Of a DNA stretch of 21,067 bases, positions 14,687 through 21,067 are shown piece after piece. Every line of letters starts with the position of its first letter. Position 1 is the first letter of the stretch. The notes below the pieces were generated by a model. It worked only from the letters and a program-made list of their open reading frames with translations, ran no database searches and was not told the DNA's origin. This DNA comes from CAYXUW01 sp964468375 (lineage in GTDB: Bacteria > Planctomycetota > Phycisphaerae > Sedimentisphaerales > Anaerobacaceae), in contig CAYXUW010000025.1 of the NCBI GenBank assembly GCA_964468375.1, positions 1 through 21,067 on the forward strand, given 5' to 3'. A program made the translations under genes and the position numbers.

Positions 14687-15836
14687 CTAACCTCTGTTTT
14701 TCATCCTTGTCTTTGGTTCTGATTCCTTGTTTTTATTTTTAGCTCTGTATCTCAGATAGCTTTCGATAAATCCATCAAGGTCCCCATCCAGCACCGCATC
14801 CACGTTACCTGTTTGATAATCCGTTCGATGGTCTTTTACCATCTGATACGGCTGTAGTACATAGCTTCTTATCTGGTTGCCCCATGCTATTTCACCCTTA
14901 TCGCTGTAGAGTTTTGCCAGTTCCGCATCCCGTTTTTGCTGTTCGAGCATATAGAGCTTCGCTTTCATCATCCTCATTGCCTGTGCCCTGTTCTTGTGCT
15001 GGCTCCTTTCGCTCTGACATTGCACCACGATGCCGGTCGGCTGATGTGTAATCCGAACTGCCGAGCTTGTTTTATTTACATGCTGCCCCCCCGGGCCGCT
15101 GGCGCGGTAGAAATCGATATTCAAATCATCTTCCTTTATCTCAACGTTCGTATCGTCGTCGAATTCTGGAATGCAGTCAACCGCCGCGAAACTCGTATGC
15201 CGCCGACTTTGCGAATCGAACGGACTTATTCTAACCAGCCGATGCACCCCCGTCTCACACGACAGCTTGCCGAAAGCAAAAGGTCCGCTTACCCGCAGAG
15301 TTATCGATCGCACGCCGACCTCTTCGCCCGGCGTAATGTCGAGTTCCTGAACCTTGTATTTTTTTGTTTCGAAATATCTGCTGTACATTCTAAGCAGCAT
15401 ATTCGCCCAGTCACAGCTTTCCGTTCCCCCCGCACCCGCGTGAATACTGAAAAAACAGTTCTTGGTATCATCGCGCCCGCACAAAAGCCCCTCCACCTCG
15501 ATTTGTTCGCATCGTCCTGTCAGTTTGGCGAGGTCGTCCTCTAATTGCTCCAGTTCTTCTTTGTCCGATTCAGCCGCCGCCATTTCGAAAAGTTCCGCCA
15601 AATCTTTGACCTCGCGGTGAAGCTCCTCCATCGGCTCGACTACCGATTTAAGTGCGCTTAGCCGGGAAACCACCGATTGGGCCGCATCGGGATTATCCCA
15701 AAATCCGGGCTCGGCCATTTTCGCCTCCAGCTGCGCCAGTTCGGATTTTTTAGAGGACAAGTCAAAGCCACTCCCGGATTTGCTCAACCCGGGCCAACAG
15801 CTCTGAGATAGCGGATTTTAATTCTGCCGTTTCCAT
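14687..15836 (-). CDS. prfB: Peptide chain release factor 2, with +1 programmed frameshift
   Basis: Release factor 2 ends translation at UGA and UAA. The true gene starts at ATG 15836-15834, reads 24 codons (METAELKSAISELLARV...), meets TGA at codon 25 (15764-15762), and shifts +1 at CTT-TGA-C to continue as LDLSSKKSELAQLEAKM, giving 382 residues in all. Family marks: PGFWDN early, SPF at the stop-reading loop (RISPFDSQSRRHTS), and GPGGQHVNKTSSAVRITH with the GGQ that triggers peptidyl-tRNA hydrolysis. Calling the gene from an internal TTG at 15787 would miss the first 24 codons and misread the junction. It has a promoter-like sequence just upstream and is followed by pepA after five bases. 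Autoregulation: low RF2 makes the ribosome pause at TGA and favours the shift. Confidence 0.96.
15761..15775 (-). promoter_or_regulatory. prfB recoding site: internal Shine-Dalgarno plus CTTTGAC slippery stop
   Basis: Minus strand reads GGGAG (15775-15771), TGG, CTT, TGA, C (15761). This matches the layout of the E. coli site (AGGGGG, three bases, CTTTGAC): an anti-16S match three bases before the P-site CUU, a weak UGA stop with following C, and slip of the leucine tRNA from CUU to UUU. Reading resumes with GAC (Asp). The downstream frame is open to the RF2 stop and the upstream frame ends at the TGA, so both frames support the call. Confidence 0.95.
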
Positions 15837-15850
15837 CGTATTCGGCTCTG

Positions 15851-15879
15851 TTTATATCACATTCTGCCAGGGTATGCAA
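15851..15879 (-). promoter_or_regulatory. Candidate prfB promoter with extended -10
   Basis: Minus strand: TTGCAT (15879-15874), 17-base spacer, TATAAA (15856-15851), with TGA directly before the -10 hexamer forming an extended TGn. It lies in the 73-base gap between the uronate-isomerase stop and prfB. The predicted start near 15844 leaves a leader of only about eight bases and no clear Shine-Dalgarno before the ATG, so either prfB is nearly leaderless from this site or it is mainly read from upstream. Confidence 0.5.
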
Positions 15880-15909
15880 CCGGCTTATATTATGCTGTTT
15901 AGGATAGGT

Positions 15910-17142
15910 TTATTGCGACAAAAGCTGTCCGCCGAGAATGCGGTTCACGTCTCTTTTAATGTCAGCTTCGCTGACAGGCCAGCCGGCGCTTGCAATGTCG
16001 AGATACTTCTCAGCCAGAACTTCGCCGATAATCTTGCGGGAGTGCGCCCATTTGTAGATTAACTGGTCGAGCACGCGGGCGTCACTGTGTTGCGGTATCA
16101 TTGTCAGCCCCAGAGTCTCGATACGCTCCGCGGTTATTTCTCGGATAATGCTCGGATTATTTAAAAACCACCAGCACCCGAAGACAAGCAGGTTCTTAAA
16201 CTTCCGTGCCGTAATACACAGCTCGTGCTGGTTCTCACGTGACAGCATCGTTACCAAAAATCTGACGTCCGGCCAGTCACGCGCAAGCTTCGCCACTGTC
16301 CCGACATCTGCCTTGCCAACGCCGTCACCTGCAAGTTTAAGCACCGGGTTTTGCTGCCTCTTAACTCCAATCATCATCGCAAACGGCAAGTTATGTTCGC
16401 GTGCAACAGGCAGTATGCATTCGAGTATCAGCTTCGATGTGTCTGAACCGTCCTCTATATTAAAATCCGACGTCATTGAGGCCGCGATATATACCGGATT
16501 CATCTTTTCAATCCACGCTTTGAGAAAATCTTTGATTGTGCTTGTTGTTTTTGCGTCTATTTCCTCACTTGTTGTTTTGAAGCCCTGATTATTTATTTCT
16601 TTGATGCATTCTTGAAAGCTATTGAACAGCCTGTCGATTCGCAATACCGCCTTGAATCGCTTGTCAGTGTTGCCGCCGTTGTTCCATACCGCCTGTTCCT
16701 GTTTATCGAAAGGGTCATTCGTCATAATCGCATACTTGATATTGACGACCTCGAAAACTTTGTCGATGTAATCACTCGTTGAAGTTCCTGCGAAGTATTT
16801 ACGTATTTTACTGAGGTTTTTGTCTGCTACGTCAATTCCCAGCTTATGAAACACCGTCACTACCCCTCGCGCAGCTTCGCTTATCGGCGAGTTCTTCACA
16901 AAAATCTCGTCCCAGATAAGCTCCGCCTGTTTTTGTTTCGACATATTCCAGAAATCTTCGTATTTCAAATCCGGTTTATATCTGAACAGCTCCGCGACGA
17001 GGTAATGATAAGTAAGAAGTTCGTCAATGCCCCAAAGCAGTAAATCTCCGAAATCCTCGCTGTATATATGTGTATGGATATCAGCTATCGGTGTCTCATC
17101 GACGATTTTACTTACCTGCTCTTTGACTTTTTTCAATTCCAT
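15910..17142 (-). CDS. uxaC: UxaC-like uronate isomerase (amidohydrolase superfamily), divergent
   Basis: A 410-residue TIM-barrel protein resembling glucuronate/galacturonate isomerase (PF02614), which converts D-glucuronate to D-fructuronate or D-galacturonate to D-tagaturonate. Visible: IADIHTHIYSEDFGDLLLWG at 19-38 with metal-binding H23-x-H25, the paired LLTYHYLVAELFR segment typical of the family, GCWWFLNNPSIIREI at 322-336 (family 'WWFnd'), and MIPQHSDARVLDQ at 348-360 with the catalytic SDxR (D354, R356). E. coli UxaC is about 470 residues, so loops are shorter here, and the match is at superfamily level. The start is ATG 17142 with AAGGAT eight bases upstream; the frame is open to 17370 but that would overlap gnd. 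It follows gnd by 13 bases, consistent with sugar-acid use. Exact substrate not certain. Confidence 0.8.
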   Translation of the reverse strand: MELKKVKEQVSKIVDETPIADIHTHIYSEDFGDLLLWGIDELLTYHYLVAELFRYKPDLKYEDFWNMSKQKQAELIWDEIFVKNSPISEAARGVVTVFHKLGIDVADKNLSKIRKYFAGTSTSDYIDKVFEVVNIKYAIMTNDPFDKQEQAVWNNGGNTDKRFKAVLRIDRLFNSFQECIKEINNQGFKTTSEEIDAKTTSTIKDFLKAWIEKMNPVYIAASMTSDFNIEDGSDTSKLILECILPVAREHNLPFAMMIGVKRQQNPVLKLAGDGVGKADVGTVAKLARDWPDVRFLVTMLSRENQHELCITARKFKNLLVFGCWWFLNNPSIIREITAERIETLGLTMIPQHSDARVLDQLIYKWAHSRKIIGEVLAEKYLDIASAGWPVSEADIKRDVNRILGGQLLSQ

Positions 17143-17155
17143 TATTTTATCCTTA

Positions 17156-18607
17156 TCAAGCCGTATATGTTGATGCTGCTGTTTGGCCGCCTCGACCTGT
17201 CCAGTTTGTATGGAAGAATTCGCCTCGCGGCTTGTCAACTCTCTCGTAAGTATGAGCGCCGAAATAATCACGCTGCGCCTGCAGCAGGTTGGCCGGCAGT
17301 CGTTCGCTGCGATAGCCGTCATAATAAGCCAAAGCGCAGCTGATAGCGGGCATCGGAACGCCCATTTCAACAGCAGCCGTCACTACCTTACGCCACGACG
17401 CCTGCGCTTTCTCCACCGCTTCCTTAAAGAATGGGTCGAGCAGTAAATTTACCAGTTCGGGATTTTTATCGAATGCTTCTTTTATCTTCCCCAGAAAAAC
17501 CGACCGAATAATGCACCCGCCGCGCCACATCAAAGCTATCCCGCCGTAATTAAGATTCCAGTTATATTCCTTCGCCGCCGCCCGCATAAGCTGATAACCC
17601 TGCGCATAGCTGACAATTTTGGATGCGTATAGTGCTTGACGTAAGTCCTTTATAAAGCTGGTCTTATCGCCGGAAAATTTTGCTTTCGGCCCTGTCAAAA
17701 CCTTCGACGCCGCAACACGTTCTTCTTTCAGCGCCGAAAGGCATCTTGCGAAAACCGCTTCGCCTATCAGCGTCAGCGGCTGCCCCGCATCTAATGCCGC
17801 TATCGCTGTCCACTTGCCCGTTCCCTTTTGCCCCGCAGTATCGAGAATCAAATCTACCACCTCGTTGCCGTCCTCGTCTTTATGGCCGAGAATGTCACGT
17901 GTGATTTCAATCAGGTAGGAATCGAGCTCGCCCTTGTTCCATTCAGCGAATACTTCGTACATTTCCTGATTTGACATCCCCAAACCCTTCTTCATCATCT
18001 GGTATGTCTCGCAAATCATCTGCATGTCACCGTATTCGATTCCGTTGTGAGTCATTTTAACGAAGTGTCCCGCTCCGTTTTCACCGACCCACTCACAGCA
18101 CGGGTCGCCGTCATCGGTCTTGGCGCATATCGACTGGAATATCGGTTTCACATGTTCCCACGCTTTAGGCGAGCCGCCCGGCATAATCGACGGCCCCCTC
18201 AAAGCGCCTTCCTCGCCGCCTGATACACCAGTGCCGATATAAAGCTTGCCTTTGCTCTCGACGTGTTGTGTTCTGCGTATGGTATCCGGAAAATGCGAGT
18301 TGCCTCCGTCTATAATAATGTCACCATCTTCCAGATGGGGCAGAACCTTTTCGATGAAATCATCGACCGGCTTGCCTGCTTTTACCATCAGCATAACTTT
18401 ACGGGGCTTCTTCAAAGATACCGTTAATTCCTCGATTGATTTACATCCGATTATATTTTTGCTTTTCGCCCGCCCGTTTATGAAATTGTCCACCTTTGAA
18501 ACGGTGCGGTTAAAGCACGCGACCGTAAAACCTTTGCTTTCCATATTAAGGATGAGATTTTCACCCATCACCGCCAAACCTATAAGACCAATATCTGCTT
18601 GTGCCAT
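17156..18607 (-). CDS. gnd: 6-phosphogluconate dehydrogenase, decarboxylating
   Basis: A 483-residue enzyme that oxidises and decarboxylates 6-phosphogluconate to ribulose 5-phosphate with NADP, the third step of the oxidative pentose phosphate path. Visible: GLIGLAVMGENLILN at 7-21, FNRT at 32-35 (arginine after the second strand suits NADP), VSGGEEGALRGPSIMPGG at 128-145, HFVKMTHNGIEYGDMQMICE at 181-200 with catalytic K184 and E191, GTGKWTA, and the C-terminal tail THYER-like HTYERVDKPRGEFFHTNW. The length is that of the long form. Start ATG 18607 with AAGGGA upstream. It lies 44 bases after the kinase gene and 13 before the uronate isomerase, so pentose phosphate metabolism is tied here to sugar-acid catabolism. 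Confidence 0.97.
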   Translation of the reverse strand: MAQADIGLIGLAVMGENLILNMESKGFTVACFNRTVSKVDNFINGRAKSKNIIGCKSIEELTVSLKKPRKVMLMVKAGKPVDDFIEKVLPHLEDGDIIIDGGNSHFPDTIRRTQHVESKGKLYIGTGVSGGEEGALRGPSIMPGGSPKAWEHVKPIFQSICAKTDDGDPCCEWVGENGAGHFVKMTHNGIEYGDMQMICETYQMMKKGLGMSNQEMYEVFAEWNKGELDSYLIEITRDILGHKDEDGNEVVDLILDTAGQKGTGKWTAIAALDAGQPLTLIGEAVFARCLSALKEERVAASKVLTGPKAKFSGDKTSFIKDLRQALYASKIVSYAQGYQLMRAAAKEYNWNLNYGGIALMWRGGCIIRSVFLGKIKEAFDKNPELVNLLLDPFFKEAVEKAQASWRKVVTAAVEMGVPMPAISCALAYYDGYRSERLPANLLQAQRDYFGAHTYERVDKPRGEFFHTNWTGRGGQTAASTYTA

Positions 18608-18651
18608 TGTGTTTTTCCCTTACTTTCCAAGTTGTGTTTAAACCTTTCTAA

Positions 18652-19734
18652 TCACCTCTGTATCCGTGCCGAACCGCCGGTTGCAAATGCCTTCACCTGC
18701 TCCAGAGTAACCATTGTTGTATCACCCGGCGTCGTTGTTAATAATGCCCCGTGCGCCCAGCCCATTTTAACCGCCTCTTCCGGCTCAAGACCTGCCAGAA
18801 GACCGTAGAAGAAGCCGCCCGCATATCCGTCTCCTCCGCCGACGCGGTCATAAACATCAAGCTCAGCCGTCGGCGCTTGATAGGTCTTGCCGTCTATCCA
18901 CGCCACAGCGCTCCAGCTGTGACGGTTGCTCGAATGCACCTGACGCAGCGTCGTAGCCAGCACCTTAATCTGCGGATGTTTCTTGACGACTTTGTCTATC
19001 ATACCGATGAACGCGCTCGGGTCCAGCTTTGACTTTGCCGCCACTTCCGGCCCGGGTATGCCCAGCCCCATTTGCAAATCTTCTTCATTGCCAACGAGCA
19101 CGTCGACGTTTTTCGTAATGTTATTGAGCACTTCAACCGCCCGCTCGTGACCGCCGCATATATTCCACAGTTTCGCTCTGTAATTCAAATCGAACGATAC
19201 GATTGCGCCGGCCTTCTTTGCCGCCTGCATACCCTCTATAATCACGTCCGACGTAGTCGGCGAAAGCGCTGCGAAAATGCCTCCGCTGTGAAACCATCTC
19301 ACACCTCCGGAGAATATCGCTTCCCAGTCGAAATCACCCTTTTTAAGCTGGGCCGCTGCCTCGTTGCACCTGTTATAAAACACCATTGGCGCCCGCACGC
19401 CGCCCCCGCGGTCGCTGTAAACAGTAGCCATGTTCGGACCGTGAACACCGTCGTGTTTGAAATATTTATAAAACGGCTTAACGCCCATCATCCGCACCCG
19501 TTGCGCAATCAATTCCCCGATTGGGTAATCCACCATCGCGGTGGCAATGCCGCCCCGCAGGCCGAAGCAGTCTGACAGGTTCGCCGCCACATTAAATTCT
19601 CCACCGCTGACGTGAATCTCAAAACGCGTTGCCTTCCTGAATGGCACAACCCCCGGGTCCAGCCGGTTTACCATCGCGCCTAGCGATAAAATATCCAGTT
19701 CACCTTTCTCCGGAATATTAAGTCCGTACTTCAT
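18652..19734 (-). CDS. kdgK: PfkB-family sugar kinase, probably 2-keto-3-deoxygluconate kinase
   Basis: A 360-residue ribokinase-family enzyme. Features (numbering from the GTG at 19737): VSGGEFNVAANLSDCFG at 43-59 (PfkB signature 1 and sugar-binding Gly-Gly), SFDLNYRAKLW at 181-191 with the KDG-kinase-like 'D.N.R..lW', VGNEEDL at 215-221, and DRVGGGDGYAGGFFYGLLAG at 297-316 (PfkB signature 2) with catalytic base D303. The signature and the DLNYR segment favour KDG kinase, which makes 2-keto-3-deoxy-6-phosphogluconate. The protein is longer than the roughly 310-residue E. coli enzyme. The ATG at 19734 is chosen over GTG at 19737 because AAGGA lies seven bases before it. The gene is 30 bases after the larA homologue and 44 before gnd. 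Other sugar acids or gluconate could be the true substrate. Confidence 0.82.
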   Translation of the reverse strand: MKYGLNIPEKGELDILSLGAMVNRLDPGVVPFRKATRFEIHVSGGEFNVAANLSDCFGLRGGIATAMVDYPIGELIAQRVRMMGVKPFYKYFKHDGVHGPNMATVYSDRGGGVRAPMVFYNRCNEAAAQLKKGDFDWEAIFSGGVRWFHSGGIFAALSPTTSDVIIEGMQAAKKAGAIVSFDLNYRAKLWNICGGHERAVEVLNNITKNVDVLVGNEEDLQMGLGIPGPEVAAKSKLDPSAFIGMIDKVVKKHPQIKVLATTLRQVHSSNRHSWSAVAWIDGKTYQAPTAELDVYDRVGGGDGYAGGFFYGLLAGLEPEEAVKMGWAHGALLTTTPGDTTMVTLEQVKAFATGGSARIQR

Positions 19735-19764
19735 CACGTTTTCCTTTCTGTTATTCCTTATAAA

Positions 19765-21039
19765 TTATTGCTTTTTGAATCTTTCCTTCCACGACCATAA
19801 CCCGAGACCGGGATTGGAAATGAAAAATGTCTTTTCACCTTCGACCTTGTTAAAGCCGTCTTTAAGTTTTTCCGGATTATACCTCGTCTGCATCTGCTTC
19901 AGGTCTGCGTATTTGAAATTGACCGACTCTATTTCTTCCTTTGAGATTTTGCCCGGACAGTATGTAATCGAGAACCGTCCTTCTGACGAGCCGTGTATCA
20001 GATGGGCCGCAGCACTTAAGTTTTCTTTCAGGTCATCATTGTCCTTTACCAGTTCGAGCACTTTCGGCGTTCCGACATAGCCGTATTTTCTTATTAGTTT
20101 GTCAATCTGCGGGTCTTCACCGAACTCAGCCAGCCCCGGCGCCAGAACAATCAGTTCTCCGCCGTCGGCTATCGCCATTCGCGTCCGGTATATGCTCTTG
20201 TTTCCGAGCCAAGTGCTTTTATACTCTTTCGGGTCCAGATAAACCACAACTTTTTCCAGCGGCTCATCCAGCATCGCAAAATTCACCTCCAGAGACAATT
20301 CCGCTGCCAGTTCAAAGCACTCGATATCGTCTCCTATAAACAGTCCTCTGGTTTTAAGCTGCCCGTCATCCGACGTGCCTACGACTGTATGAACATAAAT
20401 AATTGGCAAATCTTTTGCGAAATGCTCCGATGCGTAATTTACTACTCGCCTCACTGGCGTATCCGCTCTGCCCATCATTTTCTCCATTCCATAGACCGCC
20501 CCGAGAAAATGACTCTTGTTTATCCCCTCTGCTCCGCCAGCCCCGACAAAAATATTTTTGTTGTAGTTGGCCATCCCGATGACTTCGTGCGGAACCACCT
20601 GCCCTATGGATAATATCAGGTCGAACTCGCCTTCGGCGATGAGTTTGTTCGTAGCCGCCGGCCAGTCATAATCCACCAAACCTCCGCTTACTTCCTTAAC
20701 ATAATCAGCCGGCACTCTGCCGAGCGTGACGATATCTTTTCTGAAGTTGTGCTCTCGAAATAACCCTCTCGGCGTATCGAAAAACATCCCTGCGATTTCA
20801 TCATCCGTCATCGGGTAATGTGTCCCCGTTGCCGGCAGAATGTCAGTCAGCTTATCGCCGTAGTATTTCCATGCGAGGTTCGTTAGCTCACCGGCTCTCG
20901 AATGAAACCGCGTGATATCCGGCGGAACCGCTAAGACCTTCTTTATCTGCCCGATTTTCTCAAGCGCAGCGTAAAGCCCCTCCCGCAGGTCCTCTGCGGA
21001 TAAGCTGTCGTCTTTATGTCCTCGCTTGAAATATAACAC
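19765..21039 (-). CDS. larA: LarA-family nickel-pincer racemase/epimerase homologue
   Basis: A 424-residue member of the lactate racemase family (PF09861 N-terminal domain), enzymes that move hydride at C2 of 2-hydroxyacids using the nickel-pincer nucleotide. Visible: VPPDITR at 38-44, PATGTHYPMTDDEI at 69-82 and VVPHEVIGMANYNKNIFVG at 148-166. H151, K161 and H177 keep exactly the spacings (10 and 16) of His174, Lys184 and His200 in the Lactobacillus plantarum enzyme, and H74 sits where His108 is expected, so cofactor attachment and acid/base residues appear intact. Start: GTG at 21039 with AAGGA five bases upstream; no in-frame ATG occurs for over 70 codons. No cofactor-making genes (larB, larC, larE) are in view. 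Next to a KDG kinase, gnd and uxaC, a sugar-acid 2-epimerase is more likely than lactate racemase. Confidence 0.85.
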   Translation of the reverse strand: MLYFKRGHKDDSLSAEDLREGLYAALEKIGQIKKVLAVPPDITRFHSRAGELTNLAWKYYGDKLTDILPATGTHYPMTDDEIAGMFFDTPRGLFREHNFRKDIVTLGRVPADYVKEVSGGLVDYDWPAATNKLIAEGEFDLILSIGQVVPHEVIGMANYNKNIFVGAGGAEGINKSHFLGAVYGMEKMMGRADTPVRRVVNYASEHFAKDLPIIYVHTVVGTSDDGQLKTRGLFIGDDIECFELAAELSLEVNFAMLDEPLEKVVVYLDPKEYKSTWLGNKSIYRTRMAIADGGELIVLAPGLAEFGEDPQIDKLIRKYGYVGTPKVLELVKDNDDLKENLSAAAHLIHGSSEGRFSITYCPGKISKEEIESVNFKYADLKQMQTRYNPEKLKDGFNKVEGEKTFFISNPGLGLWSWKERFKKQ

Positions 21040-21067
21040 CTTGTTCCTTTTGACCTTAAGAAACTTT

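Noticed and set aside
14936..15544. 202-codon open frame on the plus strand
   Set aside because: Antisense of prfB, including the GGQ region; a shadow of the coding strand.
17143..17370. N-terminal extension of the UxaC-like protein
   Set aside because: It would overlap the conserved end of gnd by over 200 bases; the ATG at 17142 has a proper Shine-Dalgarno and begins directly before the conserved region.
1..21067. CRISPR arrays, tRNA or rRNA genes, insertion sequences, prophage or defence genes
   Set aside because: No regularly spaced repeats, tRNA-like cloverleaf, transposase or phage-type protein was seen on either strand.

Overview
The window is a bacterial chromosome segment in which every gene I can support lies on the minus strand, so transcription runs from high to low coordinates. 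Genes are tightly packed, with ATGA overlaps, a TGA-ATG junction and gaps mostly under 45 bases. TGA is used as a stop and also as the regulated stop inside prfB, so the code is standard. The mix of uronate/sugar-acid catabolism, a capsule or exopolysaccharide cluster and divergent UxaC and LarA homologues would fit Planctomycetota (Phycisphaerae-like) or another free-living polysaccharide-degrading Gram-negative lineage. That placement is inference from gene content and style only, because no rRNA or other marker is present.

Region A (about 21040 to 15910): a sugar-acid catabolic block in the order larA homologue, PfkB-family 2-keto-3-deoxygluconate kinase, 6-phosphogluconate dehydrogenase, UxaC-like uronate isomerase. 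The LarA homologue keeps the nickel-pincer ligands. Together the four genes suggest a route joining uronates or aldonates to the Entner-Doudoroff and pentose phosphate pathways.

Region B (15836 to 11714): housekeeping genes. prfB (release factor 2) has a textbook +1 programmed frameshift and its own likely promoter. It is followed by leucyl aminopeptidase pepA, GTP cyclohydrolase I folE, and an unusual 265-residue protein made of a degenerate plus an intact 6-pyruvoyltetrahydropterin synthase domain. folE and this protein form a two-step pterin module.

Region C (11713 to 10960): an AT-rich spacer with two short overlapping minus-strand reading frames, one with a strong Shine-Dalgarno, that may be a decayed or frameshifted small gene. 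It also holds a candidate promoter for the next block.

Region D (10959 to 1): a surface polysaccharide cluster. In transcription order it has an NAD-dependent sugar epimerase, gmd and fcl (GDP-L-fucose synthesis), a DUF2723 membrane glycosyltransferase-like protein, a WbpE-like sugar aminotransferase, a Wzx-type flippase, a hexapeptide acyltransferase, a Wzy/WaaL-type polymerase or ligase, a polysaccharide pyruvyl transferase, and a GT4-type glycosyltransferase cut by the window edge. Together these could make nucleotide sugars, assemble and decorate a repeat unit, flip it and polymerise it. The cluster continues beyond position 1.
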